A stretch of DNA of 64,000 nt from Doryteuthis pealeii (lineage: Eukaryota > Mollusca > Cephalopoda > Myopsida > Loliginidae). Of the stretch, positions 54,123-64,000 are shown piece after piece. A program made the translations under genes and the position numbers. The stretch is from the NCBI GenBank assembly GCA_023376005.1, contig CM042151.1:73703707-73767706 (forward strand), written 5' to 3'. Positions within the stretch are counted from its first letter, which is position 1. Every line of letters begins with the position of its first letter. The notes below the pieces were generated by a model that did no database searches, was not told the DNA's origin, and saw only the letters and a list, made by a program, of their open reading frames with translations.

Positions 54123-55350
54123 GGGTAATTTCATGTCACCCACCCACTTCAATTTTTCTGAAATTTATTACAGGTTTGGACTATGTTAAAGTTATACAAT
54201 CCCCAAAATTTGAGCTGCCAATTCTAAAAATTAGTGAAGTTATGTCCATTTTTAGCTCTCTGAATTTCGCAAATAATGGCGACTTTTTGTAATCTATTTT
54301 TGTCTGTAAAATGAATTCTAGAGCTTCCCTACCCCTAAAAATTGGTTTATAAAAGTATTTTTGCCCAAGGAATCCGAAAATGTTATTAAAAAGTCTGAAA
54401 GTTAACCAATTAAGTTATTGATGATTTTTTTTTTCATAGCAAGATCAATATCCCAATGTAGCACTGAATCTAAGACAAAGATTTTTTTTCTATTATTATT
54501 TCCTATCTATTGAACATTATCTGTACCAAAAACATAGTTTGGTTTTTGCTCAGAATCAAAGCTACAAAAATTTAAAATTTCTCACTTCAATTTTTCTGAA
54601 ATTTTGTCCAGGTGTTGACTATCTTAAAGTTAGACACTTGCCAAAATTTGAGCTTCCAATTCCAAAAATTGGAGTTATGTCGATTTTTAGCTCTCCAAAT
54701 TTGGTGGGGTTTGCAAAAAATTGCGACTTTTTGTAATCTATTTTTGTCTATAAAATGACTTCTAGGGCTTGCCAACTCCTAAAAATTGATTTATAAAAGT
54801 ATTTTTGCCCAAGGAAGCTAAAAATGTTATCAAAAAAGTCTTAAGATTAACCAATTTTAAGTTATTAATGATTTCTCATTTGCAAAATTTTAACTGATGT
54901 TGTAGCTTCAGTTGTGGGCAAACACCAAACTATCTTTTTGGTACAAATAATGTGAAATAGTAATAGAAAAGAAAATTGTCTTAGATTCAGTGCCACACTG
55001 GGATACTGACCTTGCTAAAAGAAAATCAGAAATCATCAATAACTTAAAATTGGTTGACTTTCAGATATTTGGATTCCTTGGGCTAAAATGCTTTTTATTG
55101 GGGAAGCTCTAGAACTCATTTTACAGACAAAAATAGATTACAAAAAGTTGCCATTTCTTGCATACCCACAAAATTTGGAAAGCTAAAAATCTACACAACT
55201 TTGCCAATTTTTGGAATTGGAAGCTCAAATTTTGGGTAATGTCTAACTTTAACACAGTCCACACATGTACAAAATTTCAGAAAAATTGAAGGGGGTAGGT
55301 GACAATTTTACTTTTTCTGGATGATTTAATATGGAAATGCTCATATATAC
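54122..55350. repeat. Cluster of three family B elements
   Basis: Direct copies at 54122-54440 and about 54580-54920, and an inverted copy at 55015-55345. 54445-54550 is also inverted at 54905-55020 (AATCTAAGACAAAGA / TCTTAGATTCAGTG; TTGGTACAAATAATG). Together this makes a large palindrome of about 0.9 kb. Confidence 0.82.
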
Positions 55351-55394
55351 ACAGTATTTCAGAAAAACTGATAGCATTTAATTATCTAATAATA

Positions 55395-55569
55395 AAGCTG
55401 TTATTAGTATGTAGATAAGGCCAACAGTATTAATAATGTAAAACAATTTTATTAACAATTGAGGTTTAAATAAAAAATAAAATATGACGTAAATAACTAA
55501 GCAAATTGTGACTTGGGTACTGATGTAGTTTCAATTACAGACATATATACAATCTCCATTAGAATAAGA
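55395..55569 (-). mobile_element. Helitron 5' fragment, family Q
   Basis: Reverse-oriented 5' part, A|TCTTATTCTAATGGAGATTG on the minus strand; the 3' hairpin end is missing. Confidence 0.65.
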
Positions 55570-55606
55570 TTATTTTAAAACATTTATTGTTGTGGTTTTC
55601 TTATCG

Positions 55607-55830
55607 GAGGCGCGCTTAGTGTCATGGTTATCATCATAGAAAATGGAGTTGGCGACCCGAGTTCAAATATTGGAAGGCATAATTTAATTCTGTTCTCTGC
55701 ATTCTCTATGAGTAAACAAAACAGCTCTACATAAATCGTAGGGATGGGTAGGTTATTTCACTTTCCTTAGGTAACCAGTGTAGAAGTAAATCTAAATTCA
55801 AACCAATTTTAATCTGGTTAGTTTTCAAGT
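55607..55830 (+). mobile_element. tRNA-derived SINE, family F (diverged)
   Basis: GGAGGCGCGCTTAGTGTCATG head, CCCGAGTTCAAATATTGG B box; the body is worn. Confidence 0.7.
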
Positions 55831-55894
55831 ATTCCGAACATTGATAATTCTATTTGATAATAATAATTTGTTTGTACACACTTTGAACATTTCT

Positions 55895-55995
55895 ATTTAA
55901 CCCATAGACCCTGACAGATACCTAAACTTTGTGTCAGAGTGGACCTGGGAGTATTGCGAATGGAGGAACACTCTACACTAACCATATTTTTAGAA
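55895..55995 (-). mobile_element. Family A-related fragment
   Basis: TTTAACCCATAGACCCTGAC, AGTGGACCTGGGAGTATTGC. Confidence 0.55.
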
Positions 55996-56194
55996 CATTC
56001 TCCCTGTGCATGTGTGCATATAATAAATATGTCTGAAGAATTGAATAACTTTCAATCTTGAAATAATAGTAAATCTAAATAAATAATATAAGTAATAGAT
56101 AGATAATTATAATGATATCGAATGATAATATCACCTTCCAGAAATAATGAATAGAGAAATTATGATAGAAATTGTAAATAATAATGAATTCAAA

Positions 56195-56570
56195 TCTATT
56201 AATAATGGAGATTCGCTTCCGGTTTTTGTCTGTAACAAAAATTACATCACTACTTATGTCACATTACCCAAAATCGTCATAACATAGAATAAATACACTC
56301 AAAATTTGAACATGCAACATTAGACAGTCCTCATTGTTTTTTAAAACAAGTTTTAATAAATACATGACTGGTATTATATATCTATATATAGTTTGTTCTA
56401 TTTTAATACATATTTAAAGTTTACATTTCAAATTGTTTTATTTTTTAATCATTTTACTTACTTAGGGTACAAACTCGCTGACATTGAATTTTTTACTCCC
56501 ACCCCTCAGGCAATATGTTTCAAAAATCTATTTTTACATCGCCTGGAGGGTGCTTTTTATTTTGTACTAG
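56195..56570 (+). mobile_element. Non-autonomous Helitron, family H
   Basis: A|TCTATTAATAATGGAGATTC start and CTAG|T end with a worn hairpin (GCCTGGAGGGTGC) before it. Confidence 0.75.
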
Positions 56571-56705
56571 TAATAATAATTGAAGAATTAAATAACTTTC
56601 TATCTTGTTTTTTCTTTCCTACAATATTAAATGAGTTATTTAGATGTTCTTAGAACATGTTGTACTCTTACTAGTATAGTTACATAATTATAAGTATCAA
56701 TTATA

Positions 56706-56709
<4 letters not shown>

Positions 56710-56756
<47 letters not shown>

Positions 56757-56776
56757 AAATATGATGAGGAAATTAA

Positions 56777-56836
<60 letters not shown>

Positions 56837-56875
56837 TATATAATATAATATATATATATAATTGCATAATATATA
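56710..56875. repeat. (TA)n microsatellites
   Basis: Two long TA runs separated by about 28 bp. Confidence 0.95.
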
Positions 56876-56957
56876 GGGTGTTTAAGAAATAAAATTGGAA
56901 CTTTCTAACTAAAAATATTTGGCAGTCAAAAATAAGTTAACTCTTCAATTAATATTA

Positions 56958-57381
56958 CTAACAAAATAAAAAATGCCCCCTAAAATAAATATTGCCTGAG
57001 GGGATGGGAGTTGAAAATTTAATATCAGCGTTTGTATCATAAGTAAAGTAAAATCATCAAATTTATTAAAGTAAAAAAAAATAAATAAATAAATAAAAAA
57101 TAATTAAAGGAGTAAAAAATTTGAAATGGAAACTTAGTTCTATTGACTTTAAATATATATTAGAATAAAACAAACTATATATAGATAGATAATACCAGGT
57201 ATGTATTAAAACTTGTTTAAAAAAACCAATGAAGACTGTGTAACATTGCATGTTCAAATTTTGAGTGTATTTATTCTATAATTCCTTTTATTCTATATTC
57301 TGTTTTAGGTAGTGTGACGTAAGCAGTGATGTAATTTTTGTTACAGACAAAAACCGGAAGTGAATCTCCATTATTAATAGA
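56958..57381 (-). mobile_element. Non-autonomous Helitron, family H
   Basis: Reverse copy of 56195-56570 with 5' A|TCTATTAATAATGG; the 3' end reads TTAG instead of CTAG. The two copies form an inverted pair around the TA runs. Confidence 0.72.
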
Positions 57382-57415
57382 TTTAAATTTATCAATATTT
57401 ATAATTTCTATTATA

Positions 57416-57515
57416 GGGCCGGCTTAGCTCAGTTGGTAGAGCATCAGCCTAGGAACCACAAGGTTCTGGGTTTGATACCTGCTCTTGCCAACTCAACGTA
57501 TGAGTAGCACAATAG
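57416..57515 (+). mobile_element. SINE E head
   Basis: GGGCCGGCTTAGCTCAGTTG, GGTTCTGGGTTTGATACC; only the tRNA-like part and the first body bases remain. Confidence 0.85.
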
Positions 57516-57539
57516 TTTGATTTGTGTAGTTGGTTATTC

Positions 57540-57600
57540 TATTTAATAGCATATCAACCCTTGTGGGCTATTTAATGCCAAATCTTGTTTTTTTTATAAT
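57540..57600 (-). mobile_element. LINE/SINE A 3' tail fragment
   Basis: ATAGCATATCAACCC and GGGCTATTTAATGCC match the tail shared by 673-1132 and 1588-2271. Confidence 0.6.
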
Positions 57601-57934
57601 TTATAAGCAAATAGTTTGTAGGTAAATATTTTGGGGCTTACAGTTAAGTCACGTTTAAAGATTGCTTTTTGTTTTAAAAAAGAAAAACAATTTTTTATTT
57701 TTAGCTGAGAAAAAGTGGGTAAAAATTGGAATGTTTGGGGTCATTGTTTAATGGCATGGGCTATAATGCCAAAGCTATACTTGTAGAAGAACAGTATTGA
57801 TACTATTTAACCCGTAACTATTTTTGTCTAAAATGTATAATCCTTTAAAAGTGTCTTGATTGCTTTTTTCTATAACATCTTAATCACTGCATGGAAACAT
57901 CTTCAAATAATATGTATGTATGTGTGTGTGTATG

Positions 57935-57984
<50 letters not shown>

Positions 57985-58112
57985 TTGTTTAATAGAAAAA
58001 TTAAGAAATTCTTAGAAGAAAATAGTTACCTTTTCTCTATTTTCAATAATAATTTTTCTTAAGTGGAAAAAACATTTTAGGAAAGAAATCTGTTTCCGCA
58101 TTGTATTCTTTG
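57601..58112. other. No gene recognised apart from (TA)n
   Basis: TA run at 57938-57981. The right part is probably 3' UTR of the next ZNF (minus strand); ATTAAA at about 57990-57995 on that strand is a weak poly(A) signal. Confidence 0.4.
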
Positions 58113-58790
58113 CTATTTCTCTTCAGCATGGGTTGACATGTGATTTTTCAGATTGTCTTTTTGAGAGAAAACTTTATCACAACTTTCACAGTTGAAGGAA
58201 GTCTCTCCAGTGTGTGTTTTCATATGTCTTTTTAAGTGTGCATTTTGAGAGAAAGATTTGTCACACATTTTGCACAGAAAAGGAGTCTCACCTGTATGTA
58301 TTCTCATGTGTTTTTTCAAGTTACCATTTGCAGAGAATGCTTTGCCACAAACAGTGCAAGTAAAGGGCGTTTCTCCAGTATGAGTTCGCATGTGACTTTT
58401 CAGATTACTGCAGTCAGAGAACCCCTTTCCACATATGTCACAATGATATGGTGTTTCTCCAGTATGAGTCCTCAAGTGAGAAGTTAAGTCACTTTTTCTA
58501 GAGCAAACTTTGTTGCACACTTTACATGGGAAAGATGTCTGTCCTGTGTGGATAGTCATATGCATTTTCAAGTGATTATATATTGAGAAAGATTTTCCAC
58601 ACACTCCACAGTGATAGGGTGCTTCATCTATGTGAGTTTCCATATGTTCAATCAAATATTTGTTTTCAGCAAAACCTTTTCCACATAGTTTACAATGGTG
58701 AAGATTTTGATTAATATGTTTTCTTAGATGCATTGTCAGTAGAGTTTTTTTGAGAAATGATTCTCCACAAACTTCACAAGGAAAGTTCAT
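58113..58790 (-). CDS. C2H2 zinc-finger protein, 8 fingers
   Basis: A 225-residue protein that is almost all zinc finger. Eight C-x2-C-x12-H-x3-H fingers with a strict 28-residue period start near residues 5, 33, 61, 89, 117, 145, 173 and 201. The start MNFPCEVC places the initiator Met four residues before the first cysteine, as in the 14-finger gene. In finger 4 the conserved Phe is Cys (NKVCSRKS). Linkers are mainly TGETPF/Y, with NQNLH, DEAPY and TGQTSF in the N-terminal part. A 3' splice site lies 113 bases upstream of the ATG. There is no effector domain. It is probably a DNA-binding nuclear protein; target unknown. Confidence 0.92.
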   Translation of the reverse strand: MNFPCEVCGESFLKKTLLTMHLRKHINQNLHHCKLCGKGFAENKYLIEHMETHIDEAPYHCGVCGKSFSIYNHLKMHMTIHTGQTSFPCKVCNKVCSRKSDLTSHLRTHTGETPYHCDICGKGFSDCSNLKSHMRTHTGETPFTCTVCGKAFSANGNLKKHMRIHTGETPFLCKMCDKSFSQNAHLKRHMKTHTGETSFNCESCDKVFSQKDNLKNHMSTHAEEK

Positions 58791-58903
58791 ATTTGCAAAA
58801 AAATAAAGGAGTATTTGATATTTGTGAGTTCAGACACAAAAAAGGCTCCCTTTATTTTTAGCTTTCTTTTCGATGCAAGATTGAAATTTCCTATCTGTGA
58901 TAG

Positions 58904-58905
58904 CT
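58904..58905 (-). other. 3' splice site for the 58113-58790 ZNF exon
   Basis: TTTTCTTTTTTTCAG on the minus strand, exon starting at 58903. Confidence 0.7.
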
Positions 58906-58974
58906 GAAAAAAAGAAAATGAAAGTAGTAATAAAAAAAATGATAATTAAGAAGCTAGGAAAATAACAATACATA

Positions 58975-59190
58975 TTTACCCAACCCCTCTGCATGACACA
59001 TGGTCAATTTCTTAAGCAGGCATTAACAGGTAAGAATTCAGTTTTCCTTTTCCTAGACTGGTTACCTAGCCAAGTTTAAAGAGCCCAATCTGCCCTACTA
59101 TTTACCAATAGCTGATGGGAGAATAGTTGGATGCATATCTTTCCCAAGGGTATTAGTGCCATGGGAAAAGCAAACATCATTCTGTTTCTC
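58975..59190 (-). mobile_element. tRNA-derived SINE, family F
   Basis: Reverse copy with CAACCCCTCTGCATGACAC, CTAGACTGGTTACCTAGCC and ATGGGAAAAGCAAAC; the head is missing. Confidence 0.75.
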
Positions 59191-59214
59191 TGAAATTTTT
59201 TAGATGTGGCTTGA

Positions 59215-59430
59215 TAATTAGTATTATTTGGATTATTCAGACTATTGTCCTCGTCTTTATTGTTATTTGTACAACGTTTTGCCCAATGGCCCTCTGGCCT
59301 TCTTCAGGTATTTCTTGTTGATTACAACAAGAAGGTTCCTGAGTTCGAGAAGACTCTCAAATCCGACAAGAAATACCTGAAATAGGCAAGAGGGCACATT
59401 GGCCAAAACATTGTACACTTAGCAATCTTA
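59215..59430. mobile_element. Inverted SINE O composite without head
   Basis: Reverse tail/body (TATTTGGATTATTCAGAC to CTTCTTCAGGTATTTC) is followed at once by a forward body/tail (GAAATACCTGAAATAGGC, GGCCAAAACATTGTACAC). The tRNA-like head between the arms is absent. Confidence 0.8.
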
Positions 59431-59955
59431 AAATTTCACAAATTTTATAGGAAAATAATTTTGAAAGTCTCTAATTTTACAGACAAAGTGCATCTTTTTT
59501 GTGTCTTTCATATTTTTTAAACAAATAACCTTCAACTTTGCCCTCTCATATTTTCGTTTCCACGGATCCTAGAAACAAAAAAAAAAACCCGTTTGTACTT
59601 CCAGGTGTCTTCTATTTGAGTGCAAAATTTCAAGAATATCGATAAAGATTACCTACTTTGATTTTGAAAAACAAAACAGCGTGTAAAATTTATCCTAAAA
59701 AAAAAAAACGGTCATATTTTTGTTTTCAGCTGTCTGACCGAAAATACGGTTTTAACTCGCTGTAAAAAATAATTCAATTGATGAAAACCGATAAAAGTTA
59801 CATATTTAGAAAGATTACTCTATTCTCTTTCCAACCATATAAATCTTTTTAAAGATTGATTAAGAAATACTCGAGAAATTGCAAATTGAACTGATTAAGG
59901 TCGCAAATTTGAAAATGTCAGCGTTTTTCAGCTAAATGCTTGTAATGCTAATAAG
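59431..59955. other. No gene recognised
   Basis: Contains polyA stretches and AAACGGTCATATTTTTG. No domain or repeat could be assigned. Confidence 0.4.
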
Positions 59956-59961
59956 GATAGC

Positions 59962-60258
59962 TGTACTGCTTATGTAATGGTTATTGTCACAGGAAATAGA
60001 CACAGCAACACAAGTTCAAATCCTGGACAACATTAGCTGCATTTCACATAGTGCTAATACCCTTGGAAAAAGTATGAATCCAACTATTCTCACTTCAGCT
60101 ATGAGTAAATAGTAGGGCAGATGGGGCTACTTAACCTTGGTTATATGACTAGTCTAGAAGAAGGAAAATTTTGAATTCAAACTTGTTAAAAATTCTGCTT
60201 AAAAAATTGACCCTGTGTCACTTCCTGTTCATACAGAGGGGTTGGTAAATACATATAA
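59962..60258 (+). mobile_element. tRNA-derived SINE, family F (full length)
   Basis: Head TATGTAATGGTTATTGTCAC, B box CAAGTTCAAATCCTGG, body and end AGGGGTTGGTAAATACATA. Confidence 0.85.
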
Positions 60259-60290
60259 GCATGTCTTTGGCCTTAAATAACCCACAAATT

Positions 60291-60569
60291 GGACACAGTG
60301 TAGTGGATATAGGTGTTGAGTTAATAAAGTTCTAAGTGACAGTTATTTTTAGGCTGCAGGTTCAATCCAGGTCAAGAGTGACAGTAACATAGAATACTAA
60401 TTAACACTTGTACTGAACTACAGTTAGTGGAATGAGAACAGGATATCCCCGAGGATTGAATAAAGGGTTGGGTCCAAAGTTCCATGATGGCTCCTGATTA
60501 TGAAAAAAAAGGTTGTAGAGAAATACCTGAAGAAGGTCATAGGGCACATTGGTCGAAATGCTGTACAAA
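60291..60569 (+). mobile_element. tRNA-derived SINE, family O, split by a Helitron
   Basis: GGACACAGTGTAGTGGATAT head, B box GCAGGTTCAATCC (about 60357), body to GCTGTACAAA. It continues after the Helitron at 61212-61236 (TAACAATAAAGATGAAAACA). Confidence 0.9.
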
Positions 60570-61211
60570 TCTTATTATAATGGAGATTGTGTGTTTTTCT
60601 GTCTGTAACCGAAACTATATTACTACTCAAGTCACAATTCCCTTTGTTATTTACACACATTCTCCATGATTTTATTTTTTATTTAAACCTCAATTATTAG
60701 TAAAATTGTTTTACATCATTAAGACTGTTAACAATATCTACATACTAATAGCATGCAATTATATTTATATATTCAACGAAATAGCGGTTTACAGTGTGAA
60801 TGGGAAGGCTAATTTGCATATTGATCTTAAAAAATTTGATTTTAATAAATATATGCTTAGTATTATTGATTTCTAATTGTTTGGTTTTATCTTAATAAAT
60901 ATGAGCAAAAATCTCGGGGATAAATCTTAACAGAAATCTATTAACATAAAGAAATAACTGTAATTTTATTCTTTTCTTCCTATTTTAACTAAATAGTTAA
61001 ATTAGGGAAATTTACCACTGAAAGACGGGAGTAAGGGAAAATGGTGGAACAGTTAGTTTCAAAGTTGTTCTATTTTCCGATTATACCCCCTCTGTTCCAA
61101 ATATTTTTATCTGAATTCTTATTCAGTTTCATTAGCCTTTCTAATTTAACATGATATTTTATTATATTAAAACTTAAATACTTGCACCCGGAGGGTGCAT
61201 ATATTTGCTAG
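60570..61211 (+). mobile_element. Non-autonomous Helitron, family Q, 642 bp
   Basis: Begins TCTTATTATAATGG right after an A. It ends with hairpin GCACCC-GGA-GGGTGC (61184-61198), nine bases, and CTAG (61208-61211) before a T. Removing it restores the SINE O sequence GTACAAA|TAACAATAAAG exactly, with no TSD, as expected for rolling-circle insertion between A and T. No Rep/helicase sequence. Confidence 0.92.
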
Positions 61212-61266
61212 TAACAATAAAGATGAAAACAATGCATAATTTGAAAGAATAAGCAAATTTAGTGTA

Positions 61267-61771
61267 GTATTATCTGCGTTATTCGGACTATTGTCCCATC
61301 TTCATTGTTATTTGTACAACATTTCGGCTGATATGCCCTCTGGCCTTCTTCAGGTATTTCTTGTCAAACTTGGGAACTTTCTTTTTGAACTCGGGAACTT
61401 TCTTTTCGAACTCGGGAACTTTCTTGTCGTAATCGGGAGCTATGACGGAACTTTGTACCTAACCTTTTATTTAGTCCACGGGGGTATCCTGTTCTCATTC
61501 CGCTAACCATAGCTGGGGTAGGAGTTGTGTTAATTATTTTTCTAACTGCCTCTACTCAGGATTGAACTTGGGATCCAGAGATAACTATCACTTAGAACTG
61601 TCTTAACCTAACTACCTTATCCACTAGGCCATGTGTCCTCAATTGGACACATGGCCTAGTGGCCGGAGGGCATATCGACTGAAAAGTTGTACAAATAACA
61701 ATGAAGATGGGGACGATAGTCCGAATAACACAGTAATACTAATCTTCAAGCCTCATCTCAAACATTCAGAG
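61267..61771. mobile_element. Inverted composite of SINE O with 12-bp TSD
   Basis: Whole composite flanked by AAATTTAGTGTA (61255-61266 and 61772-61783). A reverse full SINE (tail left, head at 61638) is followed by a forward copy starting with the same head motif and going straight to the tail. The two heads form the palindrome GGACACATGGCCTAGTGG/complement at 61620-61662. Confidence 0.88.
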
Positions 61772-61783
61772 AAATTTAGTGTA

Positions 61784-62079
61784 TATCTTTAATATTATAT
61801 AGAAACCAAAGATCAGGAAAAAAAAAATAGCAGTTTGGGTCCCTTGTATCATTCATGTGGATTAACATCATCTATTGAACATTGAAATCAGCACCATTTA
61901 CAACAGGAATCAACAAGAGAACAACTTAAAAATACTAGACAATTACTGGACTGTCAGAAACTGATATGTATGGGAAAAGAAAAAAACTGTTTTAAAGAGG
62001 AAGTAATATTGGCAGAACTTATGAATCCTCACAAAAAGATCAGGCAAGAACACATGCATTACAAAGAATATTACCTATC
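61784..62079. other. No gene recognised
   Basis: Complex AT-rich sequence with no clear frame. Confidence 0.4.
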
Positions 62080-62560
62080 CAGAAGAGCAATTCCATGACA
62101 AATCACCCAGGCCATGTCACCCACATGCTTAAACTTTTCTGAAATTTTGTCCAGGTGTGGATTTCCAAAATTTGAGCTTTCAATTCCAAAAATTGCCGGA
62201 ATCAGGTCGATTTTTAGCTCTCCAAATTTTTTTTTGTAGTTCGTAAAAAAATGTTGATTTTTTTTTTGTAATCTATTGTTATCTGTAAAATGAGTTCTAG
62301 AGCTTCCCAACTTCTAAAAATTGGTTTATAAAAAATATTTTTGCCTTATGAATCCAAAAATGCTGTCAAAAAAGTCTTAAAGTTAACCAATTTTAAGTTA
62401 TTAATGATTTGTGATTTGCAAAATTTTAACTGATGTTGTAGCTTCTGTTCTCAGCAAAAAAAAACAAACTATCTTTTTGGTACAAAATAATGTTTAATAA
62501 TAATAATAATTTTCGTAAACCCCACCAAATTTGGAGAGCTAAAAATTGGCATAACTCAAA
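62080..62560. repeat. Family B element(s)
   Basis: GAGCAATTCCATGACAAATC through AATGAGTTCTAGAGCTTCCC and TTTTAACTGATGTTGTAGC. A short inverted piece (AACCCCACCAAATTTGGAG) lies at 62518-62560. Confidence 0.75.
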
Positions 62561-62669
62561 TTGGGGATTTATGAAAATGAAGAAAATAGTATAAACAATA
62601 TAAGGAATAATGAAAACATTGTGGTGAGAATAACACTTGTGGCCATACAGCAGCGTAAAACAACCTTGT

Positions 62670-62720
62670 TGTGACTTACCTGCTTAGATTGAACTTATGT
62701 CTGTTGGAACACAAAAATAA
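62670..62720 (-). promoter_or_regulatory. Candidate 5' exon donor for the 58113 ZNF
   Basis: Minus strand TCTAAGCAG|GTAAGTCA (donor GT at 62679-62678), a strong match. It lies 3.8 kb upstream of the acceptor at 58904. Confidence 0.4.
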
Positions 62721-62734
62721 ACATGACATAGGTT

Positions 62735-63250
62735 TGGTTTATTTTGTTTTATGGCATATCAACCTCAGTGGGTCATTTAATGCCAGCACAATTTTGAAAT
62801 AAATTCATTCGTAATGGATACTCAATTTTTTTTGTATTAACACATTTTTCTATTTAACCCATAGATGGGACCCTAGCAGGTACTACCACTCCAGGTCAGA
62901 GTGGACCAGTGAGAAATGGTGATGAAGGGGTGCTCCACATTCCCCAAACCTGTAGAACAGGAACCTCACCACTAGATAGAGTTTAACATCATTCCTAGGA
63001 CATGAAGTCCCTCCATTACTGCCTTCTAGCAAATATATGATAAAAAGGGTTAGGGCTTGCCACAAGAGCAATAGGGCTGGGCCTAAGTGGAGTGTTGAAT
63101 GTCAGACTGCTCAGCCAAGAGGATTCCGACCTTAAGCATCACGATTTGCCACCCACAGCCAATAGGTGGCCTCGTTGAGGGGGGTCTTACTCCTCTGCAA
63201 AGGTGCAGTCAGTGTATTCTAAAGCCCCAGCCAACAGGGCTCCTATACGT
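62735..63250 (-). mobile_element. SINE-like family A copy with LINE-like tail
   Basis: Left end ATGGCATATCAACCTCAGTG, GGGTCATTTAATGCC is the shared tail in reverse; the body extends to GTGTATTCTAAAGCCCCAGC. Confidence 0.82.
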
Positions 63251-63466
63251 TTTGCTGTCTGGCATCACCTAAGTCAGCAAGATACAGCAAGTATGATTGA
63301 CCATTTGGAAGACCTATTCTATGAGCACATCCCACCAACAGAAAATGACACAGCATTTTGCAGCAAGCCCTTCAGAAACTTCCTGAATAGGGAGTTTGAT
63401 TGCAGTTCCACTGTGCACACATTCCTTCAAGTAATGGCATTACGGAGTGATGTCATCGAAGTGTAA
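63203..63466 (+). other. Unassigned 87-codon frame
   Basis: Starts within the repeat above. From about residue 30 it reads MIDHLEDLFYEHIPPTENDT and continues with a cysteine/phenylalanine-rich end. The codon mix is gene-like, but I do not recognise the protein. It could be a transposon or exon fragment. Confidence 0.25.
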
Positions 63467-63489
63467 AGTGTATTGCGGCAAGAAAACTA

Positions 63490-63975
63490 GGCTGACTTCT
63501 ATTTAGGTCGGAAAATTAAAACGGAAAGTTTTTTGGTGGTACCCAATGACAGTTTATCTACAGTCTATGAATGAACATTTTACGAATTGGGTTACGGTTT
63601 TAGGGGATTAAGGTTGTTTTTAATTATGTATTGCTTAAAAAAAAATAAACAAAAAAAACCCAAATTACTATACATTTAATGTTGAAAAATATTTTTTAAA
63701 ACTAAGTTTAATTGAAATTATACATTGCTATATTAACACAAACAACTGTCTCAATAATAGATTCAATAATTAATTTCAATGGTTAATAAAATGTATAGTA
63801 ATTTGTTTTTTTATGTTTATTTTTTTTAAGCAATACATAATTAAAAACAACCTTAATCCCCTAAAACCGTAACCCAATTCGCAAAATGTTAATTCATAGA
63901 CTGTAGTTAAACTGTCATTGGGTACCACCAAAAAATTTTCCGTTTTGATTTTCTGACCTAAATCAGAAGTCAGCC
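63490..63975. mobile_element. hAT-like MITE, family K, 8-bp TSD
   Basis: GGCTGACTTC...GAAGTCAGCC with long (~170 bp) inverted arms, flanked by GAAAACTA (63482-63489 and 63976-63983). Uninterrupted version of 12271-14244. Confidence 0.92.
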
Positions 63976-64000
63976 GAAAACTATTCCATAATTGTTGGAT

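Overview
The window reads as nuclear DNA of a cephalopod mollusc, most likely an octopus. That is an inference from four things: AT-rich DNA full of (TA)n tracts and foldback elements; several tRNA-derived SINE families; degenerate LINE 3' ends; and a loose cluster of short-intron C2H2 zinc-finger (ZNF) genes whose linkers mostly read TGETPF rather than TGEKPF. Large C2H2 expansions are established for octopus genomes. Species was not tested by any search.

Protein-coding content is small. Four ZNF loci lie on the minus strand: 6358-7332 (9 fingers), 24603-25799 (14 fingers), 37603-38523 (10 fingers, with frameshifts on both sides) and 58113-58790 (8 fingers). One short, partly degenerate ZNF lies on the plus strand (53329-53694). 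Each has its coding sequence in one exon preceded by a visible 3' splice site, so each needs an upstream 5' exon. Candidate 5' exon donors are seen near 32622, 46496, 50896 and 62679. The segments at 32.6 and 46.5 kb are paralogous, and each sits about 7 kb upstream of a ZNF coding exon, as expected if whole gene units were duplicated.

The most unusual locus is 19565-20620. Three GC-rich tandem units of about 280-300 bp lie directly upstream of a U1 snRNA-like gene (20441-20599). Each unit boundary falls at ATACTT, which is also the start of U1. The U1 copy keeps the 5'-splice-site pairing region and a near-canonical U1A loop, but its 70K loop and Sm site are altered.

Most of the rest is transposon-derived, and many insertions can be resolved from target-site duplications (TSDs): a twin-primed LINE (1588-2271); a SINE-like element sharing that LINE's 3' tail (673-1132); Helitrons with A|TC...CTAG|T ends (for example 60570-61211, inserted in a SINE whose empty site can be rejoined); hAT-like elements with 8-bp TSDs (12590-14160, 30814-32091, 41126-43094, 63490-63975); and foldback elements with 8-10-bp TSDs whose loops repeatedly carry telomere-like CCCTAA repeats. 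Tandem arrays include a 105-bp repeat made of tRNA-like SINE heads (17645-18625), a 165-bp satellite (8221-9160) and a 28-bp minisatellite (27940-28670). Family letters (A, B, C and so on) are labels made for this window only.
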